A stretch of 30,861 nt of DNA, from assembly GCA_041730495.1 (NCBI GenBank), contig JBGSBR010000013.1, positions 1 to 30,861 on the forward strand, in the 5' to 3' direction. The stretch comes from JBGSBR01 sp041730495. GTDB lineage: Bacteria; Patescibacteriota; Microgenomatia; UBA1406; GWC2-37-13. The notes under the pieces were generated by a model. The model made no database searches. It saw only the letters and a program-made list of their open reading frames with translations, and was not told the DNA's origin. The position numbers and the translations under genes were made by a program. Below, in pieces: positions 1-6,736 of the stretch; positions within the stretch are counted from its first letter, which is position 1, and the number at the start of each line of letters is the position of its first letter.

Positions 1-140
1 GCAAGAAATTCTTTTTTATCAGAATCAGAATTTCCTGGAAAACTTGCTTTATAGTCAATCGTTTTACCTTCAGTAACCGAATTGATGATCAAATTATCTA
101 AATCTTCTCTATTTATATTTTCTAATATAGCTTGAATCAT
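1..140 (-). CDS. AlbA_2/Schlafen-type putative DNA-binding protein, N-terminal fragment (cut by window edge)
   Basis: Only the first 46 codons are present; the rest lies beyond the left edge. The translation begins MIQAILENINREDLD and contains an E-G-K-T-I-D-Y-K-A-S-F-P stretch followed by a K-K-E-F-L segment. This resembles the start of AlbA_2 (Schlafen AAA_4) domains, where a Glu, a hydrophobic-E/D-Y/F-K core and a K-x-F-L helix recur. Members are usually annotated as putative transcriptional regulators or ATP-dependent helicase-like proteins. A TATAGG/TTATAG box lies 5-6 bp upstream of the ATG. The family call rests on a short fragment; the reading frame itself is clear. Confidence 0.5.
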   Translation of the reverse strand, partial: MIQAILENINREDLDNLIINSVTEGKTIDYKASFPGNSDSDKKEFL

Positions 141-167
141 ATAATCCTATAACTTATGTACCGCTTA

Positions 168-629
168 TTATACACCCGTCTCTTTAAGCTCCAATAAATG
201 TCTATACTGCCATTCACTTTCTCGTTGTATCTCTTCTTCAGTACCACCGGCATCTCGGATCGCAGTCAGTGCATACATCGCGCCACCTTTCGCATGAGTC
301 CTGACATGAGCTGTTGCTACTGCTTGGCCAGCTGCTCGTGCCGCAGCTCGGGCTGGTGAAAACTCTGGTGCCTGACGCGCAGCTGCATGCGAACCAAGAG
401 ATGCGCCACGGATGATAGGCATACTGAAGATTCCATCATCAATCCATTTCCTTAGAGTTTTAATTGCTTGTCGTGGGCGCATATCATCAGGATATTCTTT
501 TTCGAAATAATGTAATACTCGCTCAGCACAATCAGATGCCCAGGTAGCGAGGATTTTATGATCAACAGATTTCTCAAGTTCACTCATCTCTGCTTGATAT
601 GGTAGTTTTACGATGACAGGTTTTTTCAT
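168..629 (-). CDS. Imm-5-like putative immunity protein
   Basis: A 153-residue protein beginning MKKPVIVKLPYQ. It shows the pattern I associate with the Imm-5-like 'putative immunity protein' family: H-K-I-L-A-x-W-A-x-D-C-A-E near residue 25, a Y-F-E-K-x-Y-P-x-D-x-R-P-R-x-A-I motif, an Ala-rich ARAAARAAGQA helix, then T-A-H-V-x-x-H-A-K-G-G-A. The function is unknown; the family name comes from a predicted polymorphic-toxin context and no toxin gene is visible here. The open frame extends 28 codons further upstream, but those codons lie inside ung. The Met at 627-629, just past the ung stop, matches the family start, so I chose it. Gene order suggests readthrough from ung. Confidence 0.7.
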   Translation of the reverse strand: MKKPVIVKLPYQAEMSELEKSVDHKILATWASDCAERVLHYFEKEYPDDMRPRQAIKTLRKWIDDGIFSMPIIRGASLGSHAAARQAPEFSPARAAARAAGQAVATAHVRTHAKGGAMYALTAIRDAGGTEEEIQRESEWQYRHLLELKETGV

Positions 630-639
630 ATTTAAGCAC

Positions 640-1305
640 TTATCTCCAATCAATCGGCTCAGTGCCATGTATTTCATGGTACTCGTTACACTTACTAAAA
701 TGATGATTGCCAAAAAACTGAGTTGCAGAGTAAGGTGATGGATGAGCAGATGTTAATACGAGATTTTTATCTCGATCAATTACCAATCCTTTATTTTGTG
801 CATACTTCCCCCAGAGCAGGTACACAATGTGTTGACGATTTTCATTCAGGCTTCCGATAACACCATCAGTAAATTCTTCCCAACCTTTTTTGGAATGTGA
901 TGCTGGCATACCAGCAGCTACAGTTAACACACTATTGAGCATCAAGACTCCTTGCTTAGCCCATCGTGATAAATCACCTGAAGGGTAAGGAGTAATACCT
1001 AGATCATTTTTAATTTCTTTATAAATATTTTGAAGAGAGGGAGGTAACTTTATGCCATCATTCACTGCAAATGACAAGCCATTTGCTTGACCCGCTCCAT
1101 GATAAGGATCTTGTCCGACAATAACTACTTTTACTTCGTCGAACGGACAGAGGTCAAAGGCACGGAATATATTTTTTGCGGGAGGATAAACTTTTTTAGT
1201 TTGATATTCAGTTCGAACAAATTCGGTTAAAGATTCCCAATATGGTTTTTCAAATTCAGACTTTATTGCTTTCTTCCATGAATCTTCAATCCGCACATCT
1301 TTCAT
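640..1305 (-). CDS. ung: uracil-DNA glycosylase, family 1
   Basis: A 221-residue base-excision repair enzyme that removes uracil from DNA. The diagnostic family 1 motifs are present: V-V-I-V-G-Q-D-P-Y-H-G with the catalytic Asp, a G-L-S-F-A-V uracil-pocket segment, L-L-W-G-K-Y-A-Q, and the S-A-H-P-S-P-Y-S-A minor-groove and catalytic His loop. Length matches bacterial Ung (about 220-230). The open frame continues upstream to 1416, but that part is an antisense translation of the tRNA-Ser gene; the Met at 1303-1305 (MKDVRIEDSW) is the credible start. A TATAAT box at 1343-1348, between the tRNA 3' end and ung, could drive it, or ung may be co-transcribed with the tRNA. Confidence 0.95.
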   Translation of the reverse strand: MKDVRIEDSWKKAIKSEFEKPYWESLTEFVRTEYQTKKVYPPAKNIFRAFDLCPFDEVKVVIVGQDPYHGAGQANGLSFAVNDGIKLPPSLQNIYKEIKNDLGITPYPSGDLSRWAKQGVLMLNSVLTVAAGMPASHSKKGWEEFTDGVIGSLNENRQHIVYLLWGKYAQNKGLVIDRDKNLVLTSAHPSPYSATQFFGNHHFSKCNEYHEIHGTEPIDWR

Positions 1306-1353
1306 AATGTATGTATGTTTGTTTCGTTCTCTAATTCCATTAATTATATCTTG

Positions 1354-1438
1354 CGGAGAGGGAGGGATTCGAACCCTCGGTGGATTGCTCCACACCGGTT
1401 TTCGAAACCGGTACATTCGGCCACTCTGACACCTCTCC
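1354..1438 (-). tRNA. tRNA-Ser (anticodon CGA)
   Basis: Class II tRNA folded by eye. The acceptor stem GGAGAGG pairs with CCTCTCC, followed by discriminator G. The anticodon stem CCGGT/ACCGG encloses loop TTCGAAA, giving anticodon CGA, which reads UCG. A long variable arm (GTGGA-GCAA-TCCAC) and a T-arm with loop GTTCGAATC follow. Length is 85 nt without a 3' CCA; the genomic sequence after the discriminator is CAAG, so CCA must be added by a nucleotidyltransferase. It lies between ung and the divergent HAD gene. Confidence 0.95.
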
Positions 1439-1448
1439 TACAGCTAGT

Positions 1449-1481
1449 ATTATAGCACTCTAGCTCAGATTCTTTTATAAT
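1449..1481. promoter_or_regulatory. divergent promoters for tRNA-Ser (-) and the HAD gene (+)
   Basis: Two perfect -10 boxes face away from each other in the 49-bp gap. TATAAT on the minus strand at 1449-1454 lies 10 bp before the tRNA 5' end. TATAAT on the plus strand at 1476-1481 lies 6 bp before the ATG at 1488. Neither has a good TTGACA at 17 bp. The plus-strand spacing puts the transcription start at or next to the ATG, which implies a leaderless mRNA. Confidence 0.6.
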
Positions 1482-1487
1482 AAGGTT

Positions 1488-1919
1488 ATGGACACATTAC
1501 CAAAAGCTATCATCTGCGATCTCGATGGTACACTTGCCTTACTTGGTAAGCGTAGCCCCTATGATGCTTCGACTGCAGAAGAAGATAGCTTAAATAACCC
1601 GATCGCCAATATCCTCGAAGTCTATAGTCACCAAGAAACCTATGATATCAAGATCATCTTACTCACAGGTCGCGAAGATAAATATCGAGAGCAGACTCAA
1701 CGCTGGCTGCAGAAACATAACATCATCTATGAAGAGCTGTATATGCGACGCACTGGTGATCGTCGCAAAGATACTGTCTATAAAAAAGAGATCTATCAAA
1801 ATCAGATCGAAGGCAAGTACGATGTACTCTTCGTCCTTGAAGATCGAGATCAAGTGGTCGCCATGTGGCGTAAAGATTTAGGACTGACTTGTCTACAAGT
1901 CGAGTACGGCGACTTCTGA
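1488..1919 (+). CDS. HAD-superfamily 3'-phosphatase, like the phosphatase half of T4 polynucleotide kinase
   Basis: A 143-residue single-domain protein. Motif I is I-C-D-L-D-G-T-L-A (D11 nucleophile, D13 acid/base), motif II is L-L-T-G-R-E-D, then L-Y-M-R-R-T-G-D-R-R-K-D-T-V-Y-K with the likely motif III Lys, and motif IV V-L-E-D-R-D-Q-V-V-A-M-W-R. The order, including the LYMR and DRxxVVxMWR signatures and the final G-L-T-C-L-Q-V, matches the C-terminal 3'-phosphatase domain of phage T4 Pnkp. Here it stands alone with no kinase P-loop. Likely role: removal of 3'-phosphates from nucleic-acid ends; an RNA or DNA preference cannot be read from the sequence. Transcribed from its own leaderless-type promoter. 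Confidence 0.8.
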   Translation: MDTLPKAIICDLDGTLALLGKRSPYDASTAEEDSLNNPIANILEVYSHQETYDIKIILLTGREDKYREQTQRWLQKHNIIYEELYMRRTGDRRKDTVYKKEIYQNQIEGKYDVLFVLEDRDQVVAMWRKDLGLTCLQVEYGDF

Positions 1920-1956
1920 TTCCTCACACTGATTGTGTATTTAGTTTAAATGATTA

Positions 1957-1985
1957 TTGATATTCGACTTTTTTTGGAATACGAT
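1957..1985 (+). promoter_or_regulatory. candidate promoter of the DUF1761 gene
   Basis: TTGATA at 1957-1962, 17-bp spacer, TACGAT at 1980-1985. The start would be near 1992, leaving an untranslated leader of about 30 nt before the ATG at 2022. No Shine-Dalgarno sequence precedes that ATG; the bases just before it are an alternating TATATAT run. Confidence 0.4.
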
Positions 1986-2021
1986 AGTATTAGATAGGTT
2001 TTAACAATTTAACTTATATAT

Positions 2022-2441
2022 ATGGATCTCAACATCATGGCAGTCGTGGTCGCTACTATCGCTCAGTTTGTCGTCGGTGCTATCTGGTACACTCCTCTTT
2101 TTGGTAAGTTGTGGGGACAGATCCACGGCTTCGATAAACTTTCCAAAGCGGTCCAAGATAAAATGGTAAAAGAGATGGGTCCATATTATGGATTACAACT
2201 CCTCGTCACAATATTCACCAGCATCGTCATGGGCATGCTTGTAGCTGACTCAGGTCTACGTTGGAGTGTCTTCATGCTCGCTGCTTTGATCTGGATTGGA
2301 TTCGTAGTACCTGCACAAGTAAGTAGTGTCATCTTCGGTGGTACTGATGCGAAATGGCTCTGGAAGAAAATCGCTGTCCAAGCTGGAGGCTCACTTGCAT
2401 GTCTTGAGGCAGCAGCGCTTGTGTTCTATCTGATGGGATAA
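2022..2441 (+). CDS. DUF1761 family integral membrane protein
   Basis: A 139-residue protein with four predicted membrane segments (about residues 5-25, 55-75, 80-100 and 118-138). The early V-G-A-I-W-Y-T-P-L-F-G-K-L-W sequence and the later 'I-G-F-V-V-P-A-Q' are typical of the DUF1761 family, for which no function is established. Length is usual for the family. Its TAA stop directly abuts the stop of the convergent DUF1697 gene with no intergenic base. Assignment to the family is good; a role cannot be given. Confidence 0.8.
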   Translation: MDLNIMAVVVATIAQFVVGAIWYTPLFGKLWGQIHGFDKLSKAVQDKMVKEMGPYYGLQLLVTIFTSIVMGMLVADSGLRWSVFMLAALIWIGFVVPAQVSSVIFGGTDAKWLWKKIAVQAGGSLACLEAAALVFYLMG

Positions 2442-2981
2442 TTATTTATCCGCTTGCATCAGCTGATGTAGTTTACGCAGAGTATTTATATTTCTGATGG
2501 TGACCTTTTTGTAAAATGGTGTGCCGATGATTTTCAGTAATCCACTGCGAGTAACATCTTTACGTTTTACATTCCATACAAGTGCGCCATGCACATATTT
2601 CACGGTGTCAATCTCTGGCTTGATCCCGATATCTTTAAGTACTTCTTTTTTATTGTATTCATCCCACAAAAATAGCACATCAGTTTTCATCTCTGTATTA
2701 TTAAGCCAAGTTTTGGGTACTTCTTTTTCGATTGCCACAATCTCTTTCTGACTGCGTACAACAACAGGCACTGCAAGATTAAACTCTTTTTTGATAGCTT
2801 TTTCAATTACGTTATCTAACGTTGACTGTTTATCTGTAGTTTCAAATATCACATTACCAGAGTTTATATAGGTTTTGACATCGGTATACCCAAGCTCTTC
2901 AAAAACGACTTTTAGTCGTTTCATCTCGACTTTGGCATTGCCACCGACATTGATCCCTCGCAGTAGTGCTACGTATTTCAT
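2442..2981 (-). CDS. DUF1697 family protein
   Basis: A 179-residue soluble protein with the DUF1697 hallmark start M-K-Y-V-A-L-L-R-G-I-N-V-G-G, then M-K-R-L-K-x-x-F-E-E-L-G-Y-x-D-V-K-T-Y-I-N-S-G-N-V-I-F near residues 25-50. The C-terminal half also fits the family. The function of DUF1697 proteins is not established. I chose the Met at 2979-2981 over the upstream one at 3008 because the family motif starts there. A TATAAT box (2988-2993) sits 6 bp upstream and overlaps the recF stop codon, so the gene may be transcribed separately and without a leader. Confidence 0.88.
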   Translation of the reverse strand: MKYVALLRGINVGGNAKVEMKRLKVVFEELGYTDVKTYINSGNVIFETTDKQSTLDNVIEKAIKKEFNLAVPVVVRSQKEIVAIEKEVPKTWLNNTEMKTDVLFLWDEYNKKEVLKDIGIKPEIDTVKYVHGALVWNVKRKDVTRSGLLKIIGTPFYKKVTIRNINTLRKLHQLMQADK

Positions 2982-2987
2982 ATCTTT

Positions 2988-2993
2988 ATTATA
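2988..2993 (-). promoter_or_regulatory. -10 box of the DUF1697 gene
   Basis: Perfect TATAAT on the minus strand, 6 bp before the ATG at 2981 and overlapping the TAA of recF. No clear -35. The geometry fits a leaderless start. Confidence 0.5.
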
Positions 2994-4035
2994 ACCTGAT
3001 AACTTCACCGGGAATAACTGCCAACTCTTGCACTTCTTCCTCTGTCGTGGTCACGATCGTTTGGTATCCATCAATCATCTGCATCACAATCTCTTTGTTG
3101 TGTCGATCAAGCTCTGAGAAAATATCATCCAGAAGTAAGAGCGGTTTATGTTCCAGACTGTCTTGCATAAACTGGATTTCATTCAACTTTAACCAAAAGA
3201 CACCTAGACGTTGTTCACTGCGAGATCCATACAAATGAATATCTTTGTTCGCACCAGTATCGAGAAATATTGTGAAGTCATCTTTTTGTGGGCCAATGAT
3301 TGTCCGGCGTAACATGCGCTCTTGGCTATGCACTCGTTTTAGTTTTTCATGAGAGAATTCATTTGCTTCATATTTAAGAGTGAACCTTTTGGTCTGCATC
3401 TCTGGATGTGCATTCAAGTAGTCTACGAAATCTCGTCGTCGACGTGTGACATACTCTGCTTGCTCGACAAGATAGTTGTCCCAAAAAGAAAGCTCGTCTT
3501 CAAGCTGCATCTCATCAAGGTATGTTTCTAAAAGTTTATTTCGTTTTCGCAGTGCGTTTTCATAATTGCGACTACGTCGTCGATAATTCAGATCTACGGC
3601 AGAAAGCACACTATCCAGATAATCACGGCGACGAGTCGGTGAACCACTGATGATGCTGATTTGTTGAGGAGCGAAAAGCACTGCAGCGGTCTGCATCTTA
3701 CGATACTGCGCATATGGCTTGGTAGTCTTACTGACTGAAAATGTTTTGGCTACTCGATTGATTTCATTGCGTTTCAAGTAAATCTGAAACACCATATCTT
3801 GTTCACCTGCCAGGAACTTCGACTGAATATATGCATCTGGTTTATCCCACTGTATGAGCTCAAGCTCTCGAGTCTCTCGGAATCCACTGCCGAAGATTGC
3901 TGTATAGATTCCTTCAAGTAAACTGGTTTTCCCTCGTGCATTTTCACCTAAGATAACGGTCAGATGAGGATCAAACGAAAAAACTTGTTGATCAAAACCT
4001 CGGAATCGAGTAAGCACAATATCTGTCAGAATCAT
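2989..4035 (-). CDS. recF: DNA replication and repair protein RecF
   Basis: A 348-residue SMC/ABC-type ATPase that in other bacteria, with RecO and RecR, loads RecA at single-strand gaps. The start I-V-L-T-R-F-R-G-F corresponds to the RecF L-x-N-F-R-N-Y element. Walker A is G-E-N-A-R-G-K-T-S (residues 30-38), diverging from the usual GxNGxGKT. The ABC signature region is Y-G-S-R-S-E-Q-R (usual core S-x-G-Q), and Walker B with D-loop is L-L-L-L-D-D-I-F-S-E-L-D. Length is close to the usual 360. It stands away from dnaA/dnaN/gyrB, unlike the common arrangement. A GATAAT extended -10 (4044-4049) precedes the ATG by 8 bp. Confidence 0.93.
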   Translation of the reverse strand: MILTDIVLTRFRGFDQQVFSFDPHLTVILGENARGKTSLLEGIYTAIFGSGFRETRELELIQWDKPDAYIQSKFLAGEQDMVFQIYLKRNEINRVAKTFSVSKTTKPYAQYRKMQTAAVLFAPQQISIISGSPTRRRDYLDSVLSAVDLNYRRRSRNYENALRKRNKLLETYLDEMQLEDELSFWDNYLVEQAEYVTRRRRDFVDYLNAHPEMQTKRFTLKYEANEFSHEKLKRVHSQERMLRRTIIGPQKDDFTIFLDTGANKDIHLYGSRSEQRLGVFWLKLNEIQFMQDSLEHKPLLLLDDIFSELDRHNKEIVMQMIDGYQTIVTTTEEEVQELAVIPGEVIRL

Positions 4036-4043
4036 AAGAAATC

Positions 4044-4049
4044 ATTATC
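4044..4049 (-). promoter_or_regulatory. extended -10 box of recF
   Basis: Minus-strand TGA-GATAAT with the hexamer 8 bp before the recF ATG. No convincing -35, which suits an extended -10 promoter with a leaderless or nearly leaderless transcript. Confidence 0.4.
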
Positions 4050-4084
4050 TCATGTGAGCTTAATCTTTGCGAATGAAGCTTAAT

Positions 4085-5413
4085 TTATTTCTTTTTCAAA
4101 AGGAAGATTGACTCCATAAAAGCTGGAAGTCGGAAGATAGTATTTCGTTGCAAAATAGCTTTTGGGTTTTCGAGGAATAAACGCTGCCAAAACTTACGGG
4201 TGAAGATCGAAAGTCTGGAAAAATCTTTACTATGAAACCAGCGGATCCAAAGATTTTCTTTTGTATATATTTTATGAAGAACATACTTACGCGATACACG
4301 AATCGTTTCATTGATCGCTTTCTTGATCTTTGCGCGGTCGACATGCTCAAGTACATCAAATGTAACGACTAAATCAAACTGATCAATTTTATATGGAAGT
4401 TTCGTAATATCACCGAGCTTCAGATATGGTGCAACATCTGGATCAGCCATCTCGAGTGCATGCTCTGAGATCTCAACACCATGTGCTTCTATGCCAAACT
4501 TCCGCAATGCTCGGACGAGATGACCCGTACCGCAACCCACATCGAGTACATTTTTCGGATTGATGAACAGTTTGATCACGAGTGCTCGATAATAATCTGC
4601 AAGTTTATATATTAAAACAGCAATCCATGATTCTTTCGTCACGAATTTATAGCCAGCTTTTTTACCGGTATAGTACTCTCGATCATAAAAACTTGCATCA
4701 ATACGATACGGCATAACCACAGTTCCCTTAAATGCTTCACCATCGATAATATTATTCAAATTTCGGAAATCATTGCCGTTGGTCACAATGACAGTCAAAT
4801 CAAGCTCTTTTGCAAGTTGTGCAGCTATAGGATCAAACGGTGTATTAATACCAGGTGACCATTCAGTGCCGACCAGCTCTTGTAGTTCCTCCCATGTCAG
4901 ACGATCTATTTTTTTAGCATCTGAAAATTTACCTGGATCTTTATCATAGACCCAATCAATATTTGACATATTGATGATCAGATTTGCTCCATAGTCTCGA
5001 GCAAGTACGACAGCATCATAATCTGTGGACCATCCTGGTTTCCAGCCAGCACCGATCACAAGTGGTTCTTTCCAGTTATCAAGTTTTTTGTCATAGTTTT
5101 CGATAATACGAGGATGCGCGATATCTTCAAAGATAGTACGAAGTAAATGTGCATTTAAGCGAGTAGCGTGGATACCCAACCAATCTAGATCCTGATCAGT
5201 CATCGTACCAATGACACTTTTACCTGCATCACGGTACTGTCGAGCGACTCGTCCTCCACCTGCAACTACAAAAAAACGCTTACCTTTTTTGATGTAACCA
5301 CGTATGAATGTATTGAGTTTACTGAGAAATACATCATCGATACCGCCGTTGGGGACTATTAGTGAGCCACCTATAGAAAGTACTATTGGGGGTTCTTCGT
5401 ATTGGAATAACAT
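4085..5413 (-). CDS. fusion of archaeal-type UMP kinase (amino-acid-kinase fold) with a class I SAM methyltransferase
   Basis: A 442-residue two-domain protein. Residues about 8-235 form an amino-acid-kinase domain closest in motif layout to archaeal PyrH: I-V-L-S-I-G-G-S-L (10-18), V-V-A-G-G-G-R-V-A-R (49-58), W-L-G-I-H-A-T-R-L-N-A-H-L-L (78-91), P-G-W-S-T-D-Y-D-A (126-134) and N-I-D-W-V-Y-D-K-D-P (151-160). Residues about 285-440 form a class I methyltransferase with the SAM loop V-L-D-V-G-C-G-T-G-H-L (289-299), acidic E314 after strand 2, and F-D-V-L-E-H-V (352-358). A linker rich in Tyr joins them. If active, the N-terminal half would phosphorylate UMP to UDP; the methyl acceptor is unknown. 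The second half resembles methyltransferases of cell-surface glycan loci. No separate stop or frameshift interrupts the joint. Confidence 0.85.
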   Translation of the reverse strand: MLFQYEEPPIVLSIGGSLIVPNGGIDDVFLSKLNTFIRGYIKKGKRFFVVAGGGRVARQYRDAGKSVIGTMTDQDLDWLGIHATRLNAHLLRTIFEDIAHPRIIENYDKKLDNWKEPLVIGAGWKPGWSTDYDAVVLARDYGANLIINMSNIDWVYDKDPGKFSDAKKIDRLTWEELQELVGTEWSPGINTPFDPIAAQLAKELDLTVIVTNGNDFRNLNNIIDGEAFKGTVVMPYRIDASFYDREYYTGKKAGYKFVTKESWIAVLIYKLADYYRALVIKLFINPKNVLDVGCGTGHLVRALRKFGIEAHGVEISEHALEMADPDVAPYLKLGDITKLPYKIDQFDLVVTFDVLEHVDRAKIKKAINETIRVSRKYVLHKIYTKENLWIRWFHSKDFSRLSIFTRKFWQRLFLENPKAILQRNTIFRLPAFMESIFLLKKK

Positions 5414-5424
5414 TTTTTGGGTCT

Positions 5425-5450
5425 AAAAAAAAACCGCTTGTACAGCGGTT
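5425..5450 (-). terminator. intrinsic terminator or attenuator in the leader of the UMP kinase-methyltransferase gene
   Basis: Read on the minus strand: stem AACCGCT, loop GTACA, stem AGCGGTT, then a run of T (5431 down to 5425). It sits only 12 bp before the ATG at 5413 and downstream of a minus-strand promoter (5517-5545), so it would stop transcripts before the gene. A preceding GTTATATATAAC palindrome overlaps its 5' arm and could compete with it. Confidence 0.65.
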
Positions 5451-5462
5451 ATATATAACTGG

Positions 5463-5501
5463 TTAGAAAATTTGGGCGGCAATAAAAAGTTTGATATTCA
5501 T
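5463..5501 (-). CDS. possible 12-codon leader peptide before the attenuator
   Basis: A short frame MNIKLFIAAQIF followed by TAA begins about 9 nt after the predicted start site of the minus-strand promoter and ends 13 bp before the terminator hairpin. Its position is right for a leader peptide in an attenuation mechanism, but there is no run of a single regulatory codon, and a frame this short can occur by chance. Confidence 0.25.
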   Translation of the reverse strand: MNIKLFIAAQIF

Positions 5502-5516
5502 ACTTGAGTTCAGACA

Positions 5517-5545
5517 ATTATACGTATCACTTTGACAAAAATCAA
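5517..5545 (-). promoter_or_regulatory. minus-strand promoter feeding the UMP kinase-methyltransferase leader
   Basis: TTGATT (5540-5545), 17-bp spacer, TATAAT (5517-5522). The predicted start is near 5510, giving a leader of about 97 nt before the ATG at 5413. It overlaps the plus-strand promoter at 5532-5560 face to face, so the two divergent genes may exclude each other. Confidence 0.6.
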
Positions 5546-5560
5546 CAACTAGGCTACAAT
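5532..5560 (+). promoter_or_regulatory. promoter of the RHH-nucleotidyltransferase gene
   Basis: Consensus TTGACA (5532-5537), 17-bp spacer, TACAAT (5555-5560). The ATG at 5569 follows after 8 bp, so the start site would coincide with or immediately precede it: a leaderless mRNA. Confidence 0.75.
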
Positions 5561-5568
5561 GAGTTTAC

Positions 5569-6405
5569 ATGAGGCGCTCACGAATCACAATCACACTAGA
5601 CAGTCAGGTTTTGAAAAAAATCGATCAGCTTATAGATAAAAAACAAATTCGCAACCGTTCGCATGCGATCGAGTTCATTCTCCAACAGTATACACAACAT
5701 AGTGTCAAGAAAGCTGTCATTTTAGCTGGTGGTCGTGGCACACATTTGCTTCCTTATACTTACGAGATCCCAAAGCCTTTATTACCGGTCCAGGGTACAC
5801 CCATCCTCGAGCACTTAGTAATCGGCCTTAAAAATAATGGTATAACCGATATTATTATTACCATCAGTCACTTAGGTGAAAAGATTAAGTCATACTTTGG
5901 TGATGGTAGTAAATGGGGCGTTTCAATCACGTACTCTGAAGAACAAGAATCACTCAATACAGGTGGCGCTATAAAAAAAATCAAACACTTAGTGGATCAA
6001 GAAACATTCCTCGTCATCCATGGAGATATCATGACCAACTTTGCCTTTAGTGATCTGATCAAGTTTCACGAAGAACAAGATAGCATTGCTACTGTGGCAC
6101 TTACCACCTCATCAAAACCGATGGAGTTTGGCCAGTTTAAGCTTCATGGATCTAAGTTAGTACAGTTTTATCCAAATACAGATAAACCAGAACTCAAAAG
6201 TCATCTCATCCATTGTGGTATCTATGCATTCAAACCATCAATTTTTGATTATTTTCCTAAAAACAAGAAAAGCTTTGCATTAGAAGATGTCCTCCAAGAG
6301 CTTATCCCACAAGAACAGGTCAATGGATTTGTTTTCGAAGGAACATGGTTTGATGTCGGAAATCCTGAAAACTACGAAAGAGCAATCAAAGAATTCAAAA
6401 AATAA
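5569..6405 (+). CDS. ribbon-helix-helix domain fused to a sugar-1-phosphate nucleotidyltransferase
   Basis: A 278-residue fusion. Residues about 3-43 look like a ribbon-helix-helix (CopG/MetJ-type) DNA-binding domain: strand R-I-T-I-T-L-D, helix A Q-V-L-K-K-I-D-Q-L-I, turn, helix B R-S-H-A-I-E-F-I-L. Residues about 46-278 form a nucleotidyltransferase of the RfbA/GlmU/ManC type: A-V-I-L-A-G-G-R-G-T-H-L-L-P-Y-T with P-K-P-L-L-P-V (49-74), N-T-G-G-A, V-I-H-G-D-I for metal binding, and a closing W-F-D-V-G-N-P-E-N-Y. The usual GxGTRL Arg is His (H59). The catalytic half would make an NDP-sugar; substrate unknown. The DNA-binding half suggests autoregulation or a link between sugar activation and transcription. 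The start is fixed by the RHH motif and the promoter. Confidence 0.87.
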   Translation: MRRSRITITLDSQVLKKIDQLIDKKQIRNRSHAIEFILQQYTQHSVKKAVILAGGRGTHLLPYTYEIPKPLLPVQGTPILEHLVIGLKNNGITDIIITISHLGEKIKSYFGDGSKWGVSITYSEEQESLNTGGAIKKIKHLVDQETFLVIHGDIMTNFAFSDLIKFHEEQDSIATVALTTSSKPMEFGQFKLHGSKLVQFYPNTDKPELKSHLIHCGIYAFKPSIFDYFPKNKKSFALEDVLQELIPQEQVNGFVFEGTWFDVGNPENYERAIKEFKK

Positions 6406-6406
6406 C

Positions 6407-6736
6407 TTAAAGAATTCCGCCACCTACTCCAAATATCTGCCCAAGAAGACGACTCAAGAAGAAAGATAATACAAGTAAGACAAAGCCAATGATACCAGCT
6501 GTTATTTTTTGCTGTCCTGACTGTACTCGTTCTGGATCTCCAGATGAAAGTAACAGATCATATCCACCCCAGCTGATGATCAAAAATAAAATAATAGCAG
6601 AAAGTGGTGTCAAAAATGTAACAATTACTCCAACTAAATCACTAAGTTTATTGATCCCAACTAATGGACCATTGATACTAACAGGTGTGCCTCCAGAAGG
6701 CTGGATAATAAGTTGTTGTGCAAGATAAGGTGTCAT
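6407..6736 (-). CDS. TrbC/VirB2-like two-helix membrane protein (pilin-like)
   Basis: A 109-residue protein with two strongly hydrophobic segments, about residues 33-56 and 78-100. They are separated by a short polar turn W-G-G-Y-D-L-L-L-S-S-G-D-P-E-R-V-Q-S-G-Q-Q-K-I. This S-G-D-P-E-(K/R)-V signature followed by a charged helix and second membrane helix is characteristic of TrbC/VirB2-like proteins common in CPR genomes; VirB2 is the pilus subunit of type IV secretion systems. No classical signal peptide precedes it. Its ATG overlaps the stop of the upstream membrane-protease gene (ATGA), so the two are translationally coupled. Its stop lies 1 bp from the convergent RHH-nucleotidyltransferase stop. 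Confidence 0.7.
   Translation of the reverse strand: MTPYLAQQLIIQPSGGTPVSINGPLVGINKLSDLVGVIVTFLTPLSAIILFLIISWGGYDLLLSSGDPERVQSGQQKITAGIIGFVLLVLSFFLSRLLGQIFGVGGGIL

Noticed and set aside
1306..1416. N-terminal extension of ung over the tRNA gene
   Set aside because: The codons are the antisense-free translation of tRNA-Ser and resemble no glycosylase; the family N-terminus starts at 1305.
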